DNA of 23,632 nt, taken from assembly GCA_965364515.1 (NCBI GenBank), contig CBDTXZ010000030.1, forward strand, positions 1 through 23,632, given 5' to 3'. The notes under the pieces are model-generated. The model was not told the origin of the DNA. It saw nothing but the letters and a program-made list of their open reading frames with translations, and searched no databases. Position numbers and translations under genes: made by a program. This DNA is from JAHEDH01 sp965364515. Its GTDB lineage: Bacteria; Actinomycetota; Acidimicrobiia; Spongiisociales; ZC4RG35. Below, in pieces: positions 1-7,084 of this stretch; position 1 is the first letter of the stretch, and the number at the start of each line of letters is the position of its first letter.

Positions 1-206
1 AAGTCGAGGGTGATACAGCGGAAGTCAGACCTGAGACGCTCGATGGCGTCGCGGAAGACGAACGACCACATGCCTGCGTGGACGAACAAGAGCACTGGTC
101 CGCTTCCCACATCGACATAGGTAACCGGACCGTCGCCGAGTGAGATCGACGAGAGATCGAATGGGTAGTGGTCGGTCCCGAGCCAGTCGGGGCGTGAATG
201 TTGCAT
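1..206 (-). CDS. Alpha/beta-hydrolase, N-terminal part (cut by window edge)
   Basis: Reading the minus strand from ATG at 206-204 gives about 68 residues before the window ends. The text includes GPVTYVDVGSGPVLLFVHAG followed by MWSFVFRD. This is the first-strand and oxyanion-turn pattern (HG-type motif, then W-S-F-hydrophobic-R) of alpha/beta-hydrolases close to haloalkane dehalogenases. The catalytic nucleophile, acid and histidine all lie outside the window, so the substrate cannot be named. AGGAG sits 9 bases before the ATG. The gene follows the TetR regulator on the same strand after 91 bases that contain two hairpins. It may be a target of that regulator or a separately transcribed neighbour. 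Confidence 0.8.
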   Translation of the reverse strand, partial: MQHSRPDWLGTDHYPFDLSSISLGDGPVTYVDVGSGPVLLFVHAGMWSFVFRDAIERLRSDFRCITLD

Positions 207-226
207 GGTTCTAAGCTCCTCGTGTC

Positions 227-241
227 GACGGCTTTGCCGTC
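227..241. repeat. Short perfect hairpin, 6-bp stem
   Basis: GACGGC (227-232), loop TTT, GCCGTC (236-241). It lies between the TetR stop and the hydrolase start, just before the hydrolase Shine-Dalgarno on the minus strand. No U-run follows on the minus strand. It could be an RNA structure in the hydrolase leader or part of a weak terminator. Confidence 0.5.
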
Positions 242-249
242 TTCGTGAT

Positions 250-289
250 GAGCCCGTCCCCGGGAGTTCCAAACGCTGGGGGCGGGCTC
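250..289 (-). terminator. GC-rich hairpin after the TetR gene
   Basis: GAGCCCGTCCCC (250-261) pairs with GGGGGCGGGCTC (278-289), a 12-bp stem with one G-T wobble and a 16-base loop. It begins 8 bases past the TetR stop codon. There is no T tract on the minus strand, so it could terminate weakly, slow decay or lower read-through into the hydrolase. Confidence 0.5.
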
Positions 290-297
290 TCGAACGT

Positions 298-936
298 TCA
301 ATGGTCGGCTGCAGCGTCACCTCCCTTCATCGGATCGGCTTCGATTCCGCCCGAGAGAAAGGCGACGAGTCGACCAACGACCCGCTCCGCCTCTTCGTCG
401 CTCATGCCCGCTTCGGGCCATGTCGCAAAGGTGTGGACGACGACCGCAACCATCTGATCGATCCTCCAGCCGAGATCATCCGAGCTGACACCGGGAAGCG
501 CCTGACCGAACAGCGCTCCGAAGCGACGGCCCACCTCGGCGAACTGCATCTCGGACATCTCTCGGATCCAGGCCGTCTGTTCGGCATAGATACGCCCGAG
601 AAACCGGGCCACCGTCGGGCCGCGCTCACTGAGACGCTGAAGGGCCTCGATGTCGGGCCGGACGAAGGCTTCGACGAGCTGAGAGACAGAGGGCGAAGGC
701 GTGACGGCGAGCAACGCGTCGAGCAGATCGAATCGCCTCCGATTCAGAGGGGACACGACCCGGTCGGTCACTCCTCTCAACAGCTCCTCCTTGCCACCGA
801 AGTGGTAGTTGATTGCGGCCACGTTGACTCCTGCGTCGCCGGTGATGTCGCGGACCGACGTGCCGTCGTACCCGGCCTGGGCGAATCGTCGCTCTGCTGC
901 GTCGAGAATCTGGGTCTTCGTGGTGATCGATGACAT
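298..936 (-). CDS. TetR/AcrR-family transcriptional regulator
   Basis: A 212-residue protein of normal TetR length. The N-terminal helix-turn-helix is clear: TKTQILDAAERRFAQAGYDG, then TSVRDITGDAGVNVAAINYH and FGGKEEL, at about residues 6-55. The remainder is a helical ligand/dimer domain whose effector cannot be predicted. It should bind DNA as a dimer and repress its targets until a small molecule binds. The upstream region carries two palindromes over a clear -35/-10 promoter, so self-repression is very likely. No strong Shine-Dalgarno precedes ATG 936-934, but the frame and motif support this start. The downstream gene on the same strand is an alpha/beta-hydrolase, a plausible target. Confidence 0.93.
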   Translation of the reverse strand: MSSITTKTQILDAAERRFAQAGYDGTSVRDITGDAGVNVAAINYHFGGKEELLRGVTDRVVSPLNRRRFDLLDALLAVTPSPSVSQLVEAFVRPDIEALQRLSERGPTVARFLGRIYAEQTAWIREMSEMQFAEVGRRFGALFGQALPGVSSDDLGWRIDQMVAVVVHTFATWPEAGMSDEEAERVVGRLVAFLSGGIEADPMKGGDAAADH

Positions 937-950
937 CTGCCGCTACTTTC

Positions 951-983
951 AAACGCTTGTTTGGACACCGTAAACGAACGTTT
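951..983. promoter_or_regulatory. Paired palindromic operator for the TetR regulator
   Basis: Two 12-bp near-palindromes, AAACGCTTGTTT (951-962) and AAACGAACGTTT (972-983), have centres 21 bp apart, two helical turns. They also form one larger inverted repeat around a 9-bp spacer. The second lies between the -35 and -10 of the minus-strand promoter and the first covers the expected transcription start. This is the arrangement expected for two TetR dimers on one face of the DNA. Confidence 0.75.
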
Positions 984-995
984 TAATCCTGTCAA
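967..995 (-). promoter_or_regulatory. Promoter of the TetR gene: TTGACA-17-TACGGT
   Basis: On the minus strand TTGACA (995-990) is a perfect -35 box, followed by a 17-base spacer and TACGGT (972-967), which fits TANNNT. The expected start near 960 gives a leader of about 24 bases to the ATG at 936. Confidence 0.72.
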
Positions 996-1110
996 GGTCA
1001 TCGTGTCACGGGATCCTCGGCTCCCACATGCTGCATGCATCCGTGCTCGGCGAACCGCCGGGGCCGACCGCGGAAGCGAACCCCGAGTCCGGATACCGCC
1101 GCCCTGTTCG

Positions 1111-1116
1111 TACAAT
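1111..1116 (+). promoter_or_regulatory. -10 box TACAAT for a leaderless start
   Basis: TACAAT ends 8 bases before the GTG at 1125, the distance at which transcription would begin on the start codon itself. No Shine-Dalgarno precedes that GTG. A -35 match at the 17-base position (TCCGGA) is poor. Confidence 0.55.
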
Positions 1117-1124
1117 CTCCGATC

Positions 1125-1520
1125 GTGCCCTATCGACTCATCTACGCAGGCCTCGGAGCACTCGCCATCGCGGTGATCGCTCTGGGAGTCGCATTCGGCG
1201 GCGGAGGCGATCCCATCGTGTTCGAGCCGCCGCTCGAGTCAGTGAGCCCGAACCCGAACGACGCCGTGCTCAGGCAGGCGATCATCGAAGTCGACGTCGA
1301 GGTCGGCTACGACGTCGCCATCTTCGTGGACGGATTCCGAGTTCCCACCGAAGAGGTCCAGTACGTCGAGGCCACCGGCGTGTACCGCTGGCAGCCGAGC
1401 CCGAACAGCCTCTACCTGAACGAATGGACGCCCGGCAACCACGACGTGCGCATCGAGTGGGACACCTTCAACGGCGTCCCCGACCCGGGTTCTTTCGAGT
1501 GGACCTTCCGGGTGCAATGA
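1125..1520 (+). CDS. Small membrane-anchored protein, possible Ig-like outer domain
   Basis: A 131-residue protein with a GTG start at 1125. The frame is open upstream to an ATG at 1035, but that part is arginine-rich and unconvincing, and the GTG places the hydrophobic segment at the N-terminus. Residues about 3-22 (LIYAGLGALAIAVIALGVAF) form one membrane helix or uncleaved signal anchor, then GGGGD. The rest looks beta-rich, with proline turns and a closing W-T-P-G-N-H-D-V-R-I-E-W then F-E-W-T-F-R-V pattern, as in Ig-like or bacterial adhesin-type sandwiches. I do not recognise a named family. It probably sits on the outer face of the cell membrane. Confidence 0.72.
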   Translation: MPYRLIYAGLGALAIAVIALGVAFGGGGDPIVFEPPLESVSPNPNDAVLRQAIIEVDVEVGYDVAIFVDGFRVPTEEVQYVEATGVYRWQPSPNSLYLNEWTPGNHDVRIEWDTFNGVPDPGSFEWTFRVQ

Positions 1521-1614
1521 GTCTCCGGGCCGGCCGCGAACACGGCCGACTTCGGCACGAGCGATCGGAAGTCGAGAGACAGGCGCTCCCCACCCGAGAG
1601 CACGACGCCCCGTA

Positions 1615-1641
1615 GTCACCCTGAAGTCACAACCGGGTCAC
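1615..1641 (+). promoter_or_regulatory. Three GTCAC direct repeats at 11-bp spacing (PhoP-like box)
   Basis: GTCAC occurs at 1615-1619, 1626-1630 and 1637-1641, exactly 11 bp apart, in the gap before the DUF2339 gene. The 7-mers TCACCCT, TCACAAC and TCACTCC separated by 4 bases resemble the TCACAGC-N4-TCACAGC site of mycobacterial PhoP and the 11-bp units of Streptomyces PhoP boxes. An OmpR/PhoB-class response regulator is the natural candidate binder. This is inference from spacing and sequence. Confidence 0.5.
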
Positions 1642-1697
1642 TCCCCCATGGGCGTCTCTCCGCGAATCGACGACGGTGAGTCCGTACGACCGACCAC

Positions 1698-1702
1698 GGA
1701 GG
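1698..1702 (+). promoter_or_regulatory. Ribosome binding site GGAGG that decides the DUF2339 start
   Basis: GGAGG followed by 5 bases and ATG at 1708. The in-frame ATG at 1648 has no comparable site. Confidence 0.75.
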
Positions 1703-1707
1703 CCGAC

Positions 1708-3297
1708 ATGGAATCCAAACCCGCCGCCGACCTGCTCTCTGGCCGCACCCTGTTCAGACTTGGTCTGGCTCTGGTGATCCTCGCCGTCACGTTCCTCTTC
1801 AGGTATTCGATCCAACAGGGCTGGCTGGGTCCACTGGCGCGGGTGGGGCTCGCCGCCGTCACGGGCGCGATCATGATCGGCATCGGCCTCTCCATCTCTG
1901 ACCGCCGCCGCATCTACGCCAACCTGCTCCAGGGAGGCGGATCCGCCGTGCTGTACCTCACCTCCTTCGCCGCCCATCGTCAGTACGGGCTGGCGGACAC
2001 CACGGAGGCGTTCATCCAGCTCGCCGCCGTGGCGACCGTGGCCCTGGTGCTGGCGATTCGAGCGGGCTCCGACCTGCTGGCCGGGATCGGCCTCCTCGGC
2101 GCCGCCGCCGCACCCATCCTGATCGGCGGACGACTCGAAGTGCCAGGAGGTGACACGGCATATCTCGCGGTCGTCGGAATCGCCGCGACCGTCCTTCTGC
2201 TTCGCCTGCGATGGCTGTTCTCGTATGTCGTGGCCGTCGCTGCGATCACCTTCGTCGTCTCGCTCGAGGTCGCCTGGGACCCGATCGGCGAATTCGTCAC
2301 ACAGTCGACGCCTGCGCCGTCCCGCGTCGACATCGCCTCGGCCATTGCGCTCGCATGGATCCTGCTGGTGGGTGTTCCGCTGTCGGTGGCGTATGCACCA
2401 TCGAGGGGCGATCGGATCTCGATGGCACTGCCGGCGGTCACAACCAGCTTCGGTAGCCCCTTGGTGTACGCCGCACTGTATGCAGCCTTCTCCGACCAAC
2501 TCACTCGTTTCGGATGGGCCGGCGTAGCCGGTGCCGGCGCTCTGTTCCATGCGCTCGCAGGCCTCGAGCTCGCCCGCCGGGGCCGGACCATGGTCGCCCG
2601 GGTCCAGATCGTTCCGACCGTCATACTCGGCATCCTGGCGATGTCTGCCGGGCTGACCGGTGACTGGATCCTGGTTGGCATGGCCGCCATCTCCGCAGGC
2701 GCAGTCATCGGCGGGACGCGGTCGGGAATCCGGATCCTGACCGATTCGGGCCACGCCGGAATGGCCCTGACCTTCATCGCAGCGGCCATCACCACATCGC
2801 TGGTGGCCGGCGACGCCCGCACCATCGGCGACCTCGCACCGGTCGGTCTGGTCCTCGCGGTCACGGCCCTGACCGGACTCGGACTTCTGGTGGACGAGGC
2901 AGACACCTACGACACGGAGAATGTCTACTTCCTGGCGTCGTTCGTGGGCGCCATCGGATGGATGCTCATCGAGTTCCCGAGACTGGGACAGCACGGCCTG
3001 GCCGCGGTGACCGCCGGGTGGGCGGCTCTCGGGCTAGCTGCGATCATCCTCGCCAAGGTCCGACACTCGAGAACGATCCTCGGAATCGGATTCACCACTC
3101 TCGGCATGTCGATCGCAAAGCTCTTCCTCGTCGATCTGGCCGAGGTCGCGCCGATCGCACGGATGTCACTGTTCGCCGGAATCGGGGTGGCGCTCCTGAC
3201 CGTGGGCTATTGGCTCGGCGACGGCAACGATCGACCTGATCCCACCACAGAGGACCAGTCGGACACTCAGGAGTCGTACACGACGGCGTCGACCTGA
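1708..3297 (+). CDS. DUF2339-family polytopic membrane protein
   Basis: A 529-residue protein made almost entirely of hydrophobic helices separated by short loops. The N-terminal region has the DUF2339 pattern: LGLALVILAVTFLFRYSIQQ, GWLGPLARVGLAAVTGA, then YANLLQGGGSAVLYLTSFAA. The family is widespread in bacterial cell membranes and its biochemical role is not established. The polar C-terminus (DDRPDPTTEDQSDTQESYTT-like) is probably cytoplasmic or extracellular tail. ATG 1708 is preferred over ATG 1648 because GGAGG lies 5 bases upstream. The upstream repeats suggest control by a response regulator. The 3' end overlaps the convergent lipoprotein gene by 31 bases. Confidence 0.87.
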   Translation: MESKPAADLLSGRTLFRLGLALVILAVTFLFRYSIQQGWLGPLARVGLAAVTGAIMIGIGLSISDRRRIYANLLQGGGSAVLYLTSFAAHRQYGLADTTEAFIQLAAVATVALVLAIRAGSDLLAGIGLLGAAAAPILIGGRLEVPGGDTAYLAVVGIAATVLLLRLRWLFSYVVAVAAITFVVSLEVAWDPIGEFVTQSTPAPSRVDIASAIALAWILLVGVPLSVAYAPSRGDRISMALPAVTTSFGSPLVYAALYAAFSDQLTRFGWAGVAGAGALFHALAGLELARRGRTMVARVQIVPTVILGILAMSAGLTGDWILVGMAAISAGAVIGGTRSGIRILTDSGHAGMALTFIAAAITTSLVAGDARTIGDLAPVGLVLAVTALTGLGLLVDEADTYDTENVYFLASFVGAIGWMLIEFPRLGQHGLAAVTAGWAALGLAAIILAKVRHSRTILGIGFTTLGMSIAKLFLVDLAEVAPIARMSLFAGIGVALLTVGYWLGDGNDRPDPTTEDQSDTQESYTTAST

Positions 3298-3644
3298 CTC
3301 GCAAGTCGATCGAGCTCGGCGTAGGCCTCCTCGAACGACGTGAACTCACCGGTCTCCGGCGGACACTCGAACATGGTCTCCTCGGCGACGAGCAGCCACT
3401 GATCGACCGTGCCATCGATTGCCTCGTCGGGAGTCGGTCGCAAGTTCGGCGCCACTTCCCGAAGCATGACGAGCGCCTCCGAGCACTCCGACGGCGTCGG
3501 TTCACCGCCGGCGGGATCTGGGAGCATGAGCTGGGCGTCCTCCCAGAGCGGGATCCACTGCGGAGGTTGTGGCCGATCGACGAAGCTGCATCCGGCGATC
3601 AACACCACAATGGCCGCTGCGAGAGTTGCGGAACGAACCGTCAC
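3267..3644 (-). CDS. Small predicted lipoprotein
   Basis: A 125-residue protein starting at GTG 3644-3642. The signal peptide VTVRSATLAAAIVVLIAGC ends in a lipobox with the lipidated cysteine at residue 19. The mature part is acidic with a few cysteines and no family I recognise. The frame runs open to an ATG at 3845, but that stretch overlaps ppa, and the signal peptide must be at the N-terminus. TACTCT stands 6 bases before the GTG and no Shine-Dalgarno is present, so the transcript is probably leaderless. It is divergent from ppa, sharing a 54-base gap, and converges with the DUF2339 gene. Confidence 0.75.
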   Translation of the reverse strand: MTVRSATLAAAIVVLIAGCSFVDRPQPPQWIPLWEDAQLMLPDPAGGEPTPSECSEALVMLREVAPNLRPTPDEAIDGTVDQWLLVAEETMFECPPETGEFTSFEEAYAELDRLASQVDAVVYDS

Positions 3645-3650
3645 ACGGTC

Positions 3651-3656
3651 AGAGTA
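3651..3656 (-). promoter_or_regulatory. -10 box TACTCT for a leaderless lipoprotein transcript
   Basis: On the minus strand TACTCT (TANNNT) is followed by 6 bases and the GTG start codon at 3644. This puts the expected transcription start at or next to the first base of the codon. Confidence 0.55.
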
Positions 3657-3686
3657 GGCCGACGGTGCGCAGAGCTCCGTCACGCC

Positions 3687-3692
3687 AGGAGG
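3687..3692 (+). promoter_or_regulatory. Ribosome binding site AGGAGG of ppa
   Basis: AGGAGG, 6 bases, then ATG at 3699. It selects this ATG over upstream in-frame starts and over the internal ATGs at codons 5 and 7. Confidence 0.8.
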
Positions 3693-3698
3693 CAGCCG

Positions 3699-4181
3699 AT
3701 GAACGACAAGATGACGATGATCGTCGAGATCCCGCGAGGGAGCCGGAACAAATACGAGATGGACCACGAGTCCGGTGAGATCTACCTCGACAGGACGCTG
3801 TTCACCGCGACTCGCTACCCGGCCGACTACGGGTTCATCCCTCACACCCTCGCCGAAGACGGCGACCCGCTCGACGCGATGGCTCTCGTCTCAGAGCCCA
3901 CCTTTCCCGGGTGTCGTGTGCGAATCCGGCCGATAGGCGCGTTCTTGATGAAGGACCGCGGCGAGTCCGACCACAAGATCCTCGGAGTTCCGCTCGGCGA
4001 CCCGATCTGGCGGAACGCCCGGTCACTCGATGACGTGCCCCCTCACACGCTGCGGGAACTGGAGCACTTCTTTTCCATCTACAAGGACCTCGAGGAAGCC
4101 AAGACCGACACGCTCGGTTGGATTCCGCTCGACGAGGCACACACGATCATCGACAGCGCCTTCGCCGCCTACCGGCCCTGA
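3699..4181 (+). CDS. ppa: Inorganic pyrophosphatase, family I
   Basis: A 160-residue soluble enzyme, normal for bacterial family I pyrophosphatases. It hydrolyses pyrophosphate to two phosphates with Mg2+ and so pulls forward nucleic acid, protein and acyl-CoA activation reactions. The signature EDGDPLDAM (residues 53-61) supplies the metal-binding aspartates D54, D56 and D59. RYPADYGFIP (39-48) and the N-terminal IPRGSRNKYE (11-20) are also standard family blocks. The ATG at 3699 has AGGAGG at ideal spacing. Its end overlaps the convergent ligA by 13 bases. Confidence 0.96.
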   Translation: MNDKMTMIVEIPRGSRNKYEMDHESGEIYLDRTLFTATRYPADYGFIPHTLAEDGDPLDAMALVSEPTFPGCRVRIRPIGAFLMKDRGESDHKILGVPLGDPIWRNARSLDDVPPHTLRELEHFFSIYKDLEEAKTDTLGWIPLDEAHTIIDSAFAAYRP

Positions 4182-6205
4182 ACCTCGGGCCACCCGTTCT
4201 CGAGCAGATCGTCGAACCCCTCGGCGTCCAAGAGAGGGACGCCCAGCGATTCGGCCTTCGACACCTTCGACGCCCCGGGGGCTTCGCCGGCGATGAGTGC
4301 CGTCGTCTTGTTCGACACCGAGCCGGTGACCTTCGCACCCAGAGTTTCCAGCGCCTCTTTCGCCTCGTCCCGCGAGTGCTCGGGCAGGGTCCCTGTGACG
4401 ACGAAGGTCAGGCCCTCCAACAGGCTCGAGCCGACGCCTTCCGGCTCAGGATCGGACATCCGCACGCCGGCCTCGGCCATGCGTCGAATCAAGGCCCGAT
4501 TCTCGTCCTCCGACACCCATCCGGCCCACGCCTCGGCGATGACCGGGCCGATCCCCTCGAGCTCGGTGAGCTCCTCCGCATCCACCGCGAGGAGCGCATC
4601 CATCGTGCGGAACTGACGCGCCAGCTCCTTCGCTGCCGACGGGCCGACATGGCGGATACCGAGCCCGATGATCAACCTGGCCAGCGGCCGGTCCCTGGCT
4701 GCGTCGATCCCTGCCAGCAGATTGGCGGTCGACACCTCTCCCCACCCCTCGTATCCCTCGAAGTCGTCGGCCCCGAGGGTGAACACGTCGGCCGGGTCCT
4801 CGATCTTGCCTTCGCTCAGCAGGAAGTCGATCGTCTTGTATCCGAGACCGTCGATGTCCATCGCGGATCGGCCCGCGAAGTAGGCGAGCCACTCACGCAT
4901 CCGTGACGGGCACTCGTATCCGCCGGTGCATCGTGCGTCCTTCTCGCCCTCCGGCCTGACGATCGGGTTGCCGCAGAACGGACAGTCGGCCGGCATCGAC
5001 CACACCTGCTCGTCACCTGTTCGCAGCGCCTCGACGGGGCCGAGTACCTCGGGGATCACGTCGCCGGCCCGCCGCACCACGACCGTGTCCCCGATCCGGA
5101 CGTCCTTGCGATGGACCTCGTCCTCGTTGTGGAGCGTGGCCATTCCGACGTTCGCACCGCCAACGAACACCGGCTCGAGCACGGCGAACGGGGTGGCCCG
5201 ACCAGTCCTGCCGACGTTGATCTGGATGTCGCGCAGAACGGTTGTGCGCTCCTCCGGCGGGAACTTGTAGGCGATCGCCCATCTCGGCGCCCGCGAGGTG
5301 AAACCGAGTGCCTCCTGATCGGCGATCGAATCCACCTTGATGACGACACCGTCGGTCTGGTAGTTGTGGTCGTGACGGTCTGCGTCGGCCGAAGCCACGT
5401 ACTCCTTCACGCCTCGAAGATCATCAACGGCTCGTGAGGCCGGGTTGACTCTCAGACCGAGCGAGCGAAGGTACTCCATCGTCTCGGTGTGCGTCTGGAG
5501 CTCCGGCCCTCCCTCGACGATCCCGGCCTGATAGATCCATATGGAGAGCCGCCGCTCCGCGGTCATCGCGGGATCCTTCTGGCGAACCGAGCCGGCGGCG
5601 GCGTTGCGTGGGTTGGTGAAGAGCCGGTCGCCGGCTGCAGCCTGACGCTCGTTCAGAGCCTCGAAGGCGTCGAGCGGCATGTACACCTCGCCGCGCACCT
5701 CGAGCAGGTCGGGCACCTGGGTTCCTCTGAGCCGCAGTGGGATCGCCTCGACGGTCCTCAGGTTGGCCGTGATGTTCTCTCCCGTGGTGCCGTCCCCGCG
5801 GGTCGCCCCGAGCGTGAACACCCCGGACTCGTAGATGAGCGTGACGGCCAGCCCGTCGATCTTGAGCTCACATGCGTAGCCGTCGGGCGGACGGTCGAGC
5901 AGACGGATCATGCGCTGTTCCCACGCGTCGAGATCCTCCGCCGACTCGGCATTGTCCAGCGACAGCAGCGTTCGGCGATGCGTGACCTCGGCGAACAGGT
6001 CCGACGGAGGGGCGCCCACCCGCTGGGTCGGCGAGTCCGGCTGCACCAGATCGGGGTGGGCATGTTCGAGCGCTCTGAGCTCCTTGACGAGCGCGTCGTA
6101 CTCGGCGTCCGCCACCACGGGATCGTCGAGGATGTAGTAGCGATACGCGTGATCGCGGATCTTCTCGCTGAGTTCGGCGACCCTGGCGGCCGGATCCTCT
6201 GTCAA
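4169..6205 (-). CDS. ligA: NAD-dependent DNA ligase
   Basis: A 678-residue protein of full family length. It seals nicks during replication and repair using NAD+. N-terminal YRYYILDDPVVADAEYDALV belongs to the NAD-binding Ia domain. The adenylation motif is KIDG with lysine 115. After the OB fold come four zinc-type cysteines (CPFCGN ... DARCTGGYECPSR, about residues 407-432), helix-hairpin-helix repeats (GLGIRHVGPSAAKELA and GIGPVIAEAW) and a C-terminal BRCT domain (about 593-670, including FVVTGTLPEHSRDEAKEAL). The start is a rare TTG at 6205-6203, only 3 bases after the aldo/keto reductase stop. No other usable start fits the conserved N-terminus. It is probably co-transcribed with the upstream genes. 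Confidence 0.97.
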   Translation of the reverse strand: MTEDPAARVAELSEKIRDHAYRYYILDDPVVADAEYDALVKELRALEHAHPDLVQPDSPTQRVGAPPSDLFAEVTHRRTLLSLDNAESAEDLDAWEQRMIRLLDRPPDGYACELKIDGLAVTLIYESGVFTLGATRGDGTTGENITANLRTVEAIPLRLRGTQVPDLLEVRGEVYMPLDAFEALNERQAAAGDRLFTNPRNAAAGSVRQKDPAMTAERRLSIWIYQAGIVEGGPELQTHTETMEYLRSLGLRVNPASRAVDDLRGVKEYVASADADRHDHNYQTDGVVIKVDSIADQEALGFTSRAPRWAIAYKFPPEERTTVLRDIQINVGRTGRATPFAVLEPVFVGGANVGMATLHNEDEVHRKDVRIGDTVVVRRAGDVIPEVLGPVEALRTGDEQVWSMPADCPFCGNPIVRPEGEKDARCTGGYECPSRMREWLAYFAGRSAMDIDGLGYKTIDFLLSEGKIEDPADVFTLGADDFEGYEGWGEVSTANLLAGIDAARDRPLARLIIGLGIRHVGPSAAKELARQFRTMDALLAVDAEELTELEGIGPVIAEAWAGWVSEDENRALIRRMAEAGVRMSDPEPEGVGSSLLEGLTFVVTGTLPEHSRDEAKEALETLGAKVTGSVSNKTTALIAGEAPGASKVSKAESLGVPLLDAEGFDDLLENGWPEVQGR

Positions 6206-6208
6206 CGG

Positions 6209-7021
6209 TCAGCGGTCCCAGTCGGGAGCGAAGCTCGGGTTGACCAGCCGGCGGTCCTTCGGGAGCGAGTCGATCGCTGCGATCTGCTCTTGGGACAGTC
6301 GTACGTCGATGGCCGTGAAGTTCTCGGCGATGTGGTCCGGCGAGGTCGCCTTCGGAATCGGGACGACCTTGTCCTGCTCCATGAGCCACGCCAGGGCGAC
6401 GGCGGTGGGGCTGACGCCGAGCTCCCCGGCGATGTCGTTGATGACCGCGTAGTCACCGACCTTGCCCATGGCGAGCGGCGAGTAGGCCGTGATCATGAAG
6501 TCCTGCTCCCGGGCCATCTCGCAGAGTCGCTCCTGGGCCAACAGTGGGTGGTACTCGACCTGATTGGCGAAGATCCGGGCATGTTGCTGGGCTTCGGAGA
6601 CGATCTTCGAGTTGGCGTTGCTGAGGCCGATGTGGCGCAGCTTTCCCTGGTCCTGGAGATCGAGCATCGCACCCAGCGTCTCGGCGAGCGGGACCGTCTG
6701 GATCGGCCAGTGGATCAACAGCAGATCGACGTAGTCGGTGCGAAGCTTGCGAAGACTCTCCTCCGTGCTCGAGATCACATTCGCCGCTGCGTGGTTGCCA
6801 TTGTCGATCTTCGTCGTGAGGAAGTAGTCCTCACGGCTGACACCCGAGCTCGTCAGGGCTTCACCGACCCACTCCTCGTTCTCGTACATCTGGGCGGTAT
6901 CCACGTGTCTGTACCCGATGTGCATGGCGTGGAGAACAGCATCCCGGCACGTCTGGCCTGCAAGCCTGAAGGTGCCGAACCCGAGAGCCGGAACCTTGAC
7001 GCCCTGAATGGTCGTTCGCAT
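6209..7021 (-). CDS. Aldo/keto reductase
   Basis: A 270-residue NADPH-dependent oxidoreductase of the AKR superfamily, similar to 2,5-diketo-gluconate reductase types. The catalytic tetrad is visible: D41 and Y46 in RHVDTAQMYENE, K71 in FLTTKI, and H104 in LLIHWP. The cofactor end has VVPIPKATSPDHIAENF. Substrate cannot be assigned; carbonyls of broad range are usual for this family. GGAGG precedes ATG 7021 by 7 bases. The GTG two codons earlier sits directly against the purine run, so ATG is chosen. It lies between mnmA (63-base gap) and ligA (3-base gap) in the same direction and likely shares their transcript, though no functional link is apparent. Confidence 0.93.
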   Translation of the reverse strand: MRTTIQGVKVPALGFGTFRLAGQTCRDAVLHAMHIGYRHVDTAQMYENEEWVGEALTSSGVSREDYFLTTKIDNGNHAAANVISSTEESLRKLRTDYVDLLLIHWPIQTVPLAETLGAMLDLQDQGKLRHIGLSNANSKIVSEAQQHARIFANQVEYHPLLAQERLCEMAREQDFMITAYSPLAMGKVGDYAVINDIAGELGVSPTAVALAWLMEQDKVVPIPKATSPDHIAENFTAIDVRLSQEQIAAIDSLPKDRRLVNPSFAPDWDR

Positions 7022-7084
7022 GTGCACTCCTCCCGCGGCGGTTGCCGGAGCCGCGTCCGTCGAGGGCCGAGCGTAACGCGCAGC

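Noticed and set aside
1055..1115. A possible tRNA T-arm on the minus strand (GGGGTTCGCTTCC-like)
   Set aside because: The loop lacks the invariant A after TTCG, the stem has a mismatch, and no acceptor, D or anticodon arms can be found around it.
1648..1707. A 20-codon longer N-terminus for the DUF2339 protein from ATG 1648
   Set aside because: No Shine-Dalgarno precedes it, while ATG 1708 has GGAGG at 5 bases and leads directly into the conserved membrane region.
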